Below, one piece after another: positions 42,536 to 53,016 of a stretch of DNA of 64,000 nt (position 1 is the stretch's first letter; every line of letters starts with the position of its first letter). The translations under genes and the position numbers were made by a program. Location: the NCBI GenBank assembly GCA_039621445.1, contig CP154956.1:92041934-92105933 (forward strand), read 5' to 3'. Under the pieces are notes generated by a model. It was given only the letters and a program-made list of their open reading frames with translations. It was not told the origin of the DNA and did not search any database. The stretch comes from Euglena gracilis. Lineage: Eukaryota > Euglenida > Euglenophyceae > Euglenales.

Positions 42536-42890
42536 GTCTGGCATTAAATGTGGGCAGAAAGAAAAAGTTTGTGGATATGGGGGGACGGGAACCAGCCAGG
42601 AATGGCGTCTGCTGGTTTGTTTGCAAGGCTTTGAAACTCTTCATATTCCTGTGACACCAGTTGCAGGGGAAAGTCTTTTGTTGCCAGGCTGCCAGGCAGT
42701 TTGTGACTGATTGGTGTCTGGGGGGGGGGGTCGAAAATGCCTGCCCCACCTGCCTGCCTTCCCACAGCACCTGGCCCCCCACAGAGGGGGTGCACACTTC
42801 CTTAAAAAGAAGCCTGAATGCGGGTTGATGTGAAAAAAAGAAGAAGAAGACACAAAAGCAACCTCCATAATCTACAGGTGCCACTGGATT

Positions 42891-43061
42891 ATTCAAGCCA
42901 GTCACACCTCCATTGGGGTTTGTTGTCTGGCAATAATGAGTGTTGAGCTATCGGTGGTGCCATGAGCAAATAGAACAGGAGGCTGGGCACCAAATTTGCT
43001 GCTTGGGGTGGTTAGCTGCTGCGATAAACATTCGAGGCAGAAATTGCTTGCAGTGCAGGCG
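42891..43061 (-). repeat. Duplicated segment, copy 2
   Basis: Partner of 40553-40697 with small insertions. One frame reads AQPPVLFAHGTTDSSTLIIA, which recalls an alpha/beta-hydrolase HG-x-x-D turn, but the first copy does not keep that frame. Confidence 0.7.
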
Positions 43062-43734
43062 CCGGCGACTCCCCCTTGAGATGGGGGAAAAAGTAATCGA
43101 GGGGGCGAAATGCCTGTGAGCACAGTGGAAAAGAGGAAGTTGGAAAATCTGGCAACAAGTACCACATTGAGCGCATTGCAATGCCCAAAATGAAAAGAAA
43201 AAACACAGAAAGGGGTGGCATTTTGCTCCACGCCGCACTTTGTGCAAATGATATGCAGTTTGGGTGAAAATGAGGTGGCAAAAAATCTTGGGTCCTTGAG
43301 GCTTGCAGTGCACTGGGACCATGTGGACTTCAATCTAAAAACTCAGCCCAGGACCTGGGGGGTCATTGGCAAAATGCACAGTTGAGAAGAGCCTTGAACA
43401 GTCACACACCTGCAAAACCGTCCGCAATGACATTACATTGCATGCACGAAGACATGTGTACACCAGGGCTGGTGGTACGTTTTTGCCCCCTCTTTCCCAC
43501 ACATATGTTTTCCCTTCCAGCCTCACCCCTGCAAAATGATTGCCATCAAAAATTTTACAGGTCCGCGCAAAAAAAACTTTGGGGGGGTGGTCCCAAAAAA
43601 TATTGAAGCCCAAATACTTGATAATGCCAAAAAAATATTTTTGCAAGGGGGGGGGGTACCAAAAAAAGAGTACACAATATGGAAAAACCTATTCCACGCT
43701 GTTGAGGCTGGGCTATACCACATATAGCCTAGCG

Positions 43735-44130
43735 TCGACATGTTTGCCCACGGCTGGCAAAAATATTTGCCCCAAACAGTCAAAATTTTTGCCCAGCGCC
43801 CTCAAAAAAACTTGCCTAAAGCTCTCAAAAATTTGCACCGCGCCGCCAAAAATATTTGCACTTGCTCAAAAATTTGCCCTCTGTCATTTAATTTTTGCAC
43901 AATGAAAAAGAGTTGCAATTCGCAATGGAAAAACATCCACGCTGATGGAGGTTTTACACCTAGCGTCCGAATTGCCCACGGCCAACAAAATATTTGCCCA
44001 AACCAGTCAAATATTTCGCCCAGCGCCCACAAAAAAATTTGCCCCGAGCTGTCAAAAATTTTTGCACTCCACTGCCAACAATATTTGCACTTGCTAAAAA
44101 AATGTTTGCCCTCCGTCATTTAATTTTTGC
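43735..44130 (+). repeat. Tandem pair of ~195-bp units rich in AAAATTTGC
   Basis: Two direct units (about 43735-43900 and 43935-44130) sharing GCCCACGGC(T/C)(G/A)(G/A)CAAAA-TATTTGCCC and CAAAAATTTGCAC words. An inverted, related pair lies at 44635-45050. Confidence 0.75.
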
Positions 44131-44634
44131 ACAGTGAAAACCTTTCAAATGCACCGGTGCTTGCAGATGATTCTCACGACGAATCCAGTGCATTTGTGAT
44201 GTTCAAGATTTTTAACAACTCCAGAACCAAAAATTGGTATTTGGAAATGTCCAAGAACTCCTGTCTTTGATTTCTCAATACCACGGTTGGCGTTTGGAGT
44301 TTTATTGTCCATGTACAACGAATTGTATTCGAAAAACGGCTCAAAACGGCTTGAAACGAACCAATGTAACTCATTTGTCAAAAGTTGGAATGAAATGGGA
44401 CAAATTCTGAAGTCAATCGGCTTTTGCAGCATGACATGTCCATTTCAAACCATTCATTTCCGCTTTCTGAACCATTCTGGTTGGTTTTGGGGGGTTCAAA
44501 CAAAATCATTATTCAAGACGCAGCATTTTGGACGGAGACTGCGTTTTAAGACACAGACCTCATGCCTGAAGTCGGGCGGCGTAGACGCAAACCCTGTCCT
44601 GAGTCCCTGCACCTAAGACGCGGACTTAAGGGCA

Positions 44635-45050
44635 AAAGTGCAAAACACCTGATCCGTGTGCAAAAATTTTCGGAACGTAGGCAAATATTTTTGAGATAAA
44701 GTGCCAAACATTTTTGAGATAAGCGAACAAATTTTTAACATGTGCAAACATTTTTGAGATAAAGTGCAAAAAATATTGACCAAAAGTGCAAATAAATACG
44801 GTGTGAAGTGCGAAAGAATCGGGTGTTAGGTGTAAAGGGCAAGAGTGCAAAACACCTGATCCAAGTGCAAAAATTTTCGGAACGGAGGCAAATATTTTTG
44901 GGATAAGGTGCAAGCATTTTAAGATAAAATGCGAGCAAATGTTTAACATTTGCAAACATTTTTGAGATAAAGTGCAAAAATATTGCCCGGAAGTGCAAAA
45001 ATATATGGTGCGAAGTGCAAAAAATACAGGGTTTAGGTGTAACGCCCATT
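44635..45050 (+). repeat. Tandem pair of ~205-bp units rich in TTTTTGAGATAA
   Basis: Two direct units begin GCAAAACACCTGATCC at 44639 and 44847 and share AATTTTCGGAACG and TTTTTGAGATAAAGTGC. Long Phe/Cys/Ala minus-strand frames here are repeat artefacts. Confidence 0.85.
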
Positions 45051-45084
45051 GGTAAAACTGTCCATTGGCAAACACCTTTGGATG

Positions 45085-45267
45085 TTACAAATGCAGTGCA
45101 CGCTTGTCGGGGTCCAGATGTATTTGGTGGAAACCATCTTCCAGGTCAAAAATTGACCACAAGCGGTTATCCGCTTGCTTGGTGATAAAGTGATAAAATA
45201 ATCCTCCTAACGGGAATAGGTCATCCTTCGTTTGAAAATTTAAATACCGATAACTCAGTACCCTCAC
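45085..45267 (-). pseudogene. Ty3/gypsy-type reverse transcriptase fragment
   Basis: The minus strand reads QTKDDLFPL and then NRLWSIFDLEDGFHQIHLDP, the RT domain block that in Ty3/gypsy elements reads FSxLDLxxGYHQIxL. About 60 residues only, cut by stops on both sides and with no YxDD box nearby, so it is a relic. A plus-strand piece at 45480-45530 (SDHMGLGALVLQPG) may be an RNase H relic of another copy. Confidence 0.65.
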
Positions 45268-45611
45268 CCCCCCCCCTCAAAGTGGCCACCCTCCAGGCAG
45301 TACGGAAACCCAAAATGGCCACTCTGGGGGAGGGGACACTTTGGGGGGGGGGGGTGACTTTTTGGGCTTCGGCGACTTCGGGCCAAAAAGAAATGGCCAC
45401 TTTGAGGACCAAATTGGCGAAAATTTTGGCCACTCTGAGGGGGGGGGGACACTTTGAGGGGGGGGGATGAGGGTGCTAGTCTCCACCTTTTCTGACCACA
45501 TGGGTCTGGGGGCTTTGGTACTACAGCCTGGGAGGTCCATTCACTTGGAAGGGATGATCCACTTCCACTCTATGAGCTTTTCAATCACTTCATTGAGAGC
45601 TATCCCTCGTT

Positions 45612-45965
45612 CCAGGGCTGGATTGAGGTTGAGGTTTGCAAAAAACAACAACATCAAACTCAATGTTGACAACCTCAACCTCAACCTCAACCTCAATGTT
45701 ACCTCAATGTCCAAAATACAAAAAAAATTGAAATCACAAAAAGCATCCATTGGACAATTGTAAAACCTTCCTCAAAGGTGCAGGTTTATGTCAATTGACA
45801 ACATACCTAGTTTGGAAACAAGAAAATATGCGTGGGTTGGCAATTTAACATTTGAGATAAATGACCAATTGTCCAATTTTTGAAAAATTGCAGGTAATTT
45901 GCCGGAGATTGAGGTTGGAAAACCTCAACCCTAACCTCAACCTCAACACCTCAACCTCAATCCAG
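45612..45965. repeat. CCTCAA/TTGAGG hexamer repeats
   Basis: GAGGTTGAGG at 45625 and runs of AACCTC at 45672-45710 and 45920-45965, in both orientations, so the region can fold back. Confidence 0.85.
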
Positions 45966-46020
45966 CCTTGCTCGTTCTCCCGAACAACGGAAAAATTCAT
46001 TGGTTAAGCACCTTCTTTAA

Positions 46021-46766
46021 GGCTGTGTTTATAGCAACATAGCTTTGGTCAAAGTCTGTTTCTAAACACAGACTTTGGCGTGCCGAAGTCTGTGTTTAGA
46101 AACACAGACTTTGACCTAAGTCTGTGTTTCTAAACACGGACTCCGACCTGGAAAACTGTGTTCACAATATTTGGACCCCGAAACATCCCAATGATGCAGA
46201 AATAAAGGAGTGGACACTTTGGGGGGGTCAATATTGGGGCTTTGGCGCCTTCGGCGGCAAGAGAAAATAGCCACTTTGAGGGGGGGGGGGGACAAATTTG
46301 CCAAAACGGCCATTGTGAGGGAGGGGACACTTTGGGGGGGGGGGGCAATTTTTGGGCTTTGGCGCATTTGGAAAAAATGCGCCAGAGAAAATGACCACTT
46401 TGGGGGGGGAACAAATTTGCCAAAAATTTTGGCCACTCTGAGGGGGGGCACTTTGGGCTCCGTGCGGATTTCCGGTGGTCGCCGTCGTGGTGGTCGGGCC
46501 GACCATGGTCGGGCCGACCTGTGGTGGTCGGGCCGACCACCATTTTTTTGCACTACCCCCCCCCTTCTGGAGATTTAAGCCCCCCCCCCCCGGGGAAAAC
46601 AGAACTGAGTCGCTTTTGTAAGTCACTTGGTCACCCCCCGCACCCCCCTCAAATAACAAAGGAGCCCAGGCACCGGGGGGGGGGGGGAGGGTCCCGCGGG
46701 ACCCCCCCTGTCGTGGTCCGAACTTAACCAGACAAGGGGGGGGGGGTTCTCGGGACCCGAACTTAA
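46021..46766. repeat. Left flank block of the array (duplicated at 56068-56792)
   Basis: A ~740-bp block almost identical to 56068-56792. It carries AGTCTGTGTTTAGAAACACA palindromes, GGGGACACTTTGGGG words, a GGCGCCTTCGGCG core and CGGGCCGACC palindromes. Here the block ends in an intact TTAA (46763-46766); the same TTAA is split by the 3.5-kb palindrome in the other copy. Confidence 0.92.
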
Positions 46767-46773
46767 CTGCCTA

Positions 46774-47029
46774 CCCCCCCCCTAGTCGTATGACCGGGTT
46801 CCTGCAACCTGTGACCGGGGGGGGGTGGTCATAACACCCCCATAACCTGCAACCTGTGACCGGGGGGTGGTCATAAACGAGGGGGCGGTCGTAGGTAAGG
46901 TGGTGTTAAATTTTTCGCAACCTGCAACCTGTGACCGGGGGGGGTGGTCATAACACCCCCATGACCTGCAACATGTGACCGGGGGGTGGTCATAAATGAG
47001 GGGTGGTCATACGACTAGGGGGGGGGGGG
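46774..47029. mobile_element. TA-flanked MITE, copy A
   Basis: 256 bp. Inverted ends CCCCCCCCCTAGTCGTATGACC-like and GGTCATACGACTAGGGG, flanked by TA on both sides. Interior: repeated AACCTGTGACCGGGGGGTGG units. The empty site ACTGCCTA-GCCCCC is preserved at 60327-60339, which defines both borders and the TA duplication (Tc1/mariner-like target). Confidence 0.92.
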
Positions 47030-47068
47030 TAGCCCCCAAAATCCCTATACCAAAACCCTATACCTCCG

Positions 47069-47094
47069 AACCCTAACCCTAACCCTAACCCTAC
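47069..47094 (+). repeat. Telomere-like (CCCTAA)n tract in each unit
   Basis: Four CCCTAA units after CCTCCGAA, repeated at about 50066, 53057 and 60373 in the other copies; a shorter run lies at 47377-47391. Confidence 0.9.
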
Positions 47095-47172
47095 TCCCTC
47101 ATTGACCGGCTTAGAAAAATTTCAATTTTGAGGACTACAGCCGGCTGTTCAGAAACGTGATAAATTGGGCCC

Positions 47173-47321
47173 TACAAGGTACCAGCTACCCCAAAGAGCC
47201 GCCCAACTAGGGTTAATACACATGGGGGGACCCTCGCTCGGCGCCTTCGGCGCCTCGCTCGGGTCCCCCCATGTTTTTAACCCTAATTGGGCGGCTCTTT
47301 GGGTTCGCTGGGTACCTTGTA
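47173..47321. mobile_element. 149-bp hairpin (foldback) element in each unit
   Basis: Begins TACAAGGTACC and ends GGTACCTTGTA. Arms of ~65 bp include CCAAAGAGCCGCCCAA and GGGGGGACCC and meet at GCTCGGCGCCTTCGGCGCCT. Copies lie at about 50168-50316 and 53159-53307; a truncated one begins at 60474. Confidence 0.85.
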
Positions 47322-48636
47322 GAGACCAATCTAACAACGTTGAGCGGGAAATGTTCTGCTGTTTGGATAAGAATCGTAACCCTAACCCTACTCCTTCAAA
47401 TAACCTCATAAATTCTTTTTGGGCACAGGAAAACGCCATCAGCAAATTCTTTTGCAGGGCGCCTTCAGCGCCCTATGTCGACTGGCAGGGAGAAGCAGTA
47501 AAGAAAAATCCCCTTGGGTGGTGGGTCGGTGGGCCCTTGGTGGGGGTCCGGAGGGGTAAAAAACCAATGATGAAACAGGGATTACATAAAAATCCTTTAG
47601 ACATGCAAGCATTTTGCATCACGAGAGGCAGGAAACTCCTCCCTCCACCCCCATCCGAACCTCAAATAACAAAATCCCTTCTGTTGGCAACATACTCGGG
47701 GGCTAAGTTGTTTATGTGGCTCACTTTGGCATAGGCGGGGGGGGGGGGGCTCCGCCCCCCGCACATAACATATGTGAATGAAATCCCCCTCAAATAACAA
47801 AATCCCCCCTATATTGGCAACATACTTGAGTGCTAAGTCCTTTTTGTGCAAAATTTTGCCATTATATCGAAAATCCGATGGAGAGGTGTTCTTTTGCCAA
47901 AAGTGGCCCAAAATGGGCATTTCCCCCCCCAAGTTTTTGCATATTCACCCCCGATTGGGGGGTTCTGGAGCCATTTAAGTGGGTTTTGACTGGTTTTGGG
48001 GTGGTTTGGACAAAAGTTTTTTTCAGGGGGGGGCTTAAATCTCCAGAAGGGGGGGGGGGGTAGTGCGGATAATTGCGTTTCCTACCGACCAGGTCGGGCC
48101 GACCCACACAGGTCGGTAAGCCATACGCACAGGTCGGGCCGACCAGGTCGGCAGGATCCGCAATTTGGTCATCCGCGATTTTCCGCATGGAGCCGTTTTT
48201 TTTCTGTCCCAAGTGGACCAGAGGGTGGTTCCCCAAAAATATCACCATACAAGGTCAGGTGACATGTGTGGTGCTCATCAACTTTTTGGAGCGCACCAAA
48301 GAACTCCTGGGTCGTGGGTGCAGCGGAGCATTTTCATCAACGTTACAAAGTGCAGCAGGCAAAATGGGGTAGCAAAAGAAAGGAGACAATGTAAACCTTG
48401 TGTCATCTTTCACATATTTTCCCCATGTTTAACGGTAGTGTTTCCACTATTTCGAAAGGATTCTAGTTCGGTAGACCACAGACGGCGGCCAAAATCTGCC
48501 AGGCGGCCACATATTCTTATTCCGAGGTTTCCGGCCGTCCCAGGTCTGTGCAGCGGATCCTAATTCAGCTTCGCTTTGTCCAAAAAATCTGTCGTCAGTC
48601 TGCCGTCCGTCGTCGAGGTTGAGAAACACAGACTTT

Positions 48637-49714
48637 GGGGGTGCTACCCCCGTGACCCCCTCCCCCGTGACCCCCCCCGTGACCCGCCCGTGACGCGAGA
48701 ATCGAGCCTTCAATTTTCATACAATCCATCAACCTTCATCACTTCAGCCTTTCTTTTCATTCATCATTTCAGCCTGCTTTTGGATGCAGGCGGCAGTTTT
48801 GGTCGCTTTTCATCAATTTTCTGGTTGAAACCATCGAAAATTTGCCTTGACATGGTAAAAAAAAATGGAAAGAAATGCCAAGATTTGAGGTGAAAAAATT
48901 TTCGACCCAAAAAAATGGCGCTTTGGCGTATGAATTTGACCCAAAATATGTCCCATTGGCAAAAGTGTTTCCTTTGAGCAGTCGAAACTTCCTCACCCGT
49001 CAGCAGGGTTCTGAAAACGGAAGCAGGTTGTGGTGCAATTGTAGCTGCTTGTATCAGTGTTTGTTGCGGTGCCACAGTAGGTTGAGCTGCGCAAGTAGGA
49101 AAGAATTTCATGGCAAAAAGGGGGGGGAGGAGAAACATGAAATTTTCGTGGAAGAAACCCCCCAAAAAACAGAAAATAATTGTCCTCACCCCACCTTCCA
49201 TTTGGACAACCAAACCCCTTTTTGGCACCCAACGTCCAACGCACCTCCACACCCAAAAATGGCCAAAAATCTTGTCCCCTAAAAAAAGTGCCAGAAATTG
49301 CTGAATTTCTGCAACGAAAACAGAATTTTTTGGCTATTTTTTCCCCCTTCAAAAATAGCCATTTTGGGCCACTTTTTCAAAAATGGCCCAAAATGTATCC
49401 CAAAAAATGTAACGGTCAAGAAATCCTGAAAAATTCCTTTAAAATGACCAATTTTGGACATAAAAATCACCCAAAAATGACCACTTTTAAACCAAAAGGC
49501 ATTTTTTTTGTTCAAAAATGGCCCAAAAATGGCCAAAAATGATTACTTTTTGGGCCCAAAAATCACCGATTTTAGGATGCGTGCCGCCCTTCTCGTGATG
49601 GGATGCAACAACATGGATGCTGCCTCCCGACCACCTCCAAAGTGGCATACTTCCCCCGTGACCCCCCCGTGACCCCCCCCCCCCCCGTGACCCCCCCGTG
49701 ACCGCACCACCCCC
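48637..49714. mobile_element. 1.08-kb element E1, copy in unit 1
   Basis: 1078 bp. Begins GGGGGTGCTACCCCCGTGAC and ends GTGACCGCACCACCCCC, with repeated CCCCCGTGACC near both ends in opposite orientation. It is flanked by TTT. The empty site CACAGACTTTGACCAAAGCC is preserved at 61274-61293. No ORF in it resembles a transposase, so it is nonautonomous. Confidence 0.88.
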
Positions 49715-49767
49715 TTTGACCAAAGCCATGTTGCTTTATAAACACAGCCTTAAATAACTGCGTCTTA

Positions 49768-50024
49768 CCCCCCCCCCCTAGTCGTATGACCGGGTTCCTG
49801 CAACCTGTGACCGGGGGGGGTGGTCATAACACCCCCATAACCTGCAACCTGTGACCGGGGGGTGGTCATAAATGAGGGGGCGGTCGTAGGTAAGGTGGTG
49901 TTAAATTTTTCGCAACCTGCAACCTGTGACCGGGGGGGGTGGTCATAACACCCCCATGACCTGCAACCTGTGACCGGGGGGTGGTCATAAATGAGGGGTG
50001 GTCATACGACTAGGGGGGGGGGGG
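49768..50024. mobile_element. TA-flanked MITE, copy B (unit junction)
   Basis: 257 bp. Left flank GCGTCTTA matches the right-hand insertion site; right flank TAGCCCCC matches the left-hand site. It is therefore a recombinant junction. Confidence 0.92.
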
Positions 50025-51628
50025 TAGCCCCCAAAATCCCTATACCAAAACCCTATACCTCCGAACCCTAACCCTAACCCTAACCCTACTCCCTCATTGA
50101 CCGGCTTAGAAAAATTTCAATTTTGAGGACTACAGCCGGCTGTTCAGAAACGTGATAAATTGGGCCCTACAAGGTACCAGCTACCCCAAAGAGCCGCCCA
50201 ACTAGGGTTAATACACATGGGGGGACCCTCGCTCGGCGCCTTCGGCGCCTCGCTCGGGTCCCCCCATGTTTTTAACCCTAATTGGGCGGCTCTTTGGGTT
50301 CGCTGGGTACCTTGTAGAGACCAATCTAACAACGTTGAGCGGGAAATGTTCTGCTGTTTGGATAAGAATCGTAACCCTAACCCTACTCCTTCAAATAACC
50401 TCATAAATTCTTTTTGGGCACAGGAAAACGCCATCAGCAAATTCTTTTGCAGGGCGCCTTCAGCGCCCTATGTCGACTGGCAGGGAGAAGCAGTAAAGAA
50501 AAATCCCCTTGGGTGGTGGGTCGGTGGGCCCTTGGTGGGGGTCCGGAGGGGTAAAAAACCAATGATGAAACAGGGATTACATAAAAATCCTTTAGACATG
50601 CAAGCATTTTGCATCACGAGAGGCAGGAAACTCCTCCCTCCACCCCCATCCGAACCTCAAATAACAAAATCCCTTCTGTTGGCAACATACTCGGGGGCTA
50701 AGTTGTTTATGTGGCTCACTTTGGCATAGGCGGGGGGGGGGGGCTCCGCCCCCCGCACATAACATATGTGAATGAAATCCCCCTCAAATAACAAAATCCC
50801 CCCTATATTGGCAACATACTTGAGTGCTAAGTCCTTTTTGTGCAAAATTTTGCCATTATATCGAAAATCCGATGGAGAGGTGTTCTTTTGCCAAAAGTGG
50901 CCCAAAATGGGCATTTCCCCCCCCAAGTTTTTGCATATTCACCCCCGATTGGGGGGTTCTGGAGCCATTTAAGTGGGTTTTGACTGGTTTTGGGGTGGTT
51001 TGGACAAAAGTTTTTTTCAGGGGGGGGCTTAAATCTCCAGAAGGGGGGGGGGGTAGTGCGGATAATTGCGTTTCCTACCGACCAGGTCGGGCCGACCCAC
51101 ACAGGTCGGTAAGCCATACGCACAGGTCGGGCCGACCAGGTCGGCAGGATCCGCAATTTGGTCATCCGCGATTTTCCGCATGGAGCCGTTTTTTTTCTGT
51201 CCCAAGTGGACCAGAGGGTGGTTCCCCAAAAATATCACCATACAAGGTCAGGTGACATGTGTGGTGCTCATCAACTTTTTGGAGCGCACCAAAGAACTCC
51301 TGGGTCGTGGGTGCAGCGGAGCATTTTCATCAACGTTACAAAGTGCAGCAGGCAAAATGGGGTAGCAAAGAAAGGAGACAATGTAAACCTTGTGTCATCT
51401 TTCACATATTTTCCCCATGTTTAACGGTAGTGTTTCCACTATTTCGAAAGGATTCTAGTTCGGTAGACCACAGACGGCGGCCAAAATCTGCCAGGCGGCC
51501 ACATATTCTTATTCCGAGGTTTCCGGCCGTCCCAGGTCTGTGCAGCGGATCCTAATTCAGCTTCGCTTTGTCCAAAAAATCTGTCGTCAGTCTGCCGTCC
51601 GTCGTCGAGGTTGAGAAACACAGACTTT

Positions 51629-52705
51629 GGGGGTGCTACCCCCGTGACCCCCTCCCCCGTGACCCCCCCCGTGACCCGCCCGTGACGCGAGAATCGAGCC
51701 TTCAATTTTCATACAATCCATCAACCTTCATCACTTCAGCCTTTCTTTTCATTCATCATTTCAGCCTGCTTTTGGATGCAGGCGGCAGTTTTGGTCGCTT
51801 TTCATCAATTTTCTGGTTGAAACCATCGAAAATTTGCCTTGACATGGTAAAAAAAAATGGAAAGAAATGCCAAGATTTGAGGTGAAAAAATTTTCGACCC
51901 AAAAAAATGGCGCTTTGGCGTATGAATTTGACCCAAAATATGTCCCATTGGCAAAAGTGTTTCCTTTGAGCAGTCGAAACTTCCTCACCCGTCAGCAGGG
52001 TTCTGAAAACGGAAGCAGGTTGTGGTGCAATTGTAGCTGCTTGTATCAGTGTTTGTTGCGGTGCCACAGTAGGTTGAGCTGCGCAAGTAGGAAAGAATTT
52101 CATGGCAAAAAGGGGGGGAGGAGAAACATGAAATTTTCGTGGAAGAAACCCCCCAAAAAACAGAAAATAATTGTCCTCACCCCACCTTCCATTTGGACAA
52201 CCAAACCCCTTTTTGGCACCCAACGTCCAACGCACCTCCACACCCAAAAATGGCCAAAAATCTTGTCCCCTAAAAAAAGTGCCAGAAATTGCTGAATTTC
52301 TGCAACGAAAACAGAATTTTTTGGCTATTTTTTCCCCCTTCAAAAATAGCCATTTTGGGCCACTTTTTCAAAAATGGCCCAAAATGTATCCCAAAAAATG
52401 TAACGGTCAAGAAATCCTGAAAAATTCCTTTAAAATGACCAATTTTGGACATAAAAATCACCCAAAAATGACCACTTTTAAACCAAAAGGCATTTTTTTT
52501 GTTCAAAAATGGCCCAAAAATGGCCAAAAATGATTACTTTTTGGGCCCAAAAATCACCGATTTTAGGATGCGTGCCGCCCTTCTCGTGATGGGATGCAAC
52601 AACATGGATGCTGCCTCCCGACCACCTCCAAAGTGGCATACTTCCCCCGTGACCCCCCCCCGTGACCCCCCCCCCCGTGACCCCCCCCGTGACCGCACCA
52701 CCCCC
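51629..52705. mobile_element. 1.08-kb element E1, copy in unit 2
   Basis: 1077 bp, duplicated with the unit. Confidence 0.88.
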
Positions 52706-52758
52706 TTTGACCAAAGCCATGTTGCTTTATAAACACAGCCTTAAATAACTGCGTCTTA

Positions 52759-53016
52759 CCCCCCCCCCCCTAGTCGTATGACCGGGTTCCTGCAACCTGT
52801 GACCGGGGGGGTGGTCATAACACCCCCATAACCTGCAACCTGTGACCGGGGGGTGGTCATAAATGAGGGGGCGGTCGTAGGTAAGGTGGTGTTAAATTTT
52901 TCGCAACCTGCAACCTGTGACCGGGGGGGGTGGTCATAACACCCCCATGACCTGCAACCTGTGACCGGGGGGTGGTCATAAATGAGGGGTGGTCATACGA
53001 CTAGGGGGGGGGGGGG
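52759..53016. mobile_element. TA-flanked MITE, copy C (unit junction)
   Basis: 258 bp, same hybrid flanks as copy B. Confidence 0.92.

Noticed and set aside
40604-43322. Possible hydrolase C-terminal exon in two copies (AHGTTD, ARQQTPMEV)
   Set aside because: The two copies do not keep one reading frame through the segment, and no upstream hydrolase exons were found; kept only as a duplicated repeat.
44626-45075. 149-codon minus-strand frame rich in Phe and Ala
   Set aside because: Covers the tandem ~205-bp repeats; periodic, no family resemblance.
45470-45560. RNase H-like SDHMGLGALVLQPG on the plus strand
   Set aside because: The match is short and the expected continuation is lost; mentioned only beside the RT relic.
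47165-47734. 189-codon ORF conserved in three copies
   Set aside because: Conservation only reflects recent tandem duplication. It runs through a hairpin element and CCCTAA tract, and has no recognisable domain.
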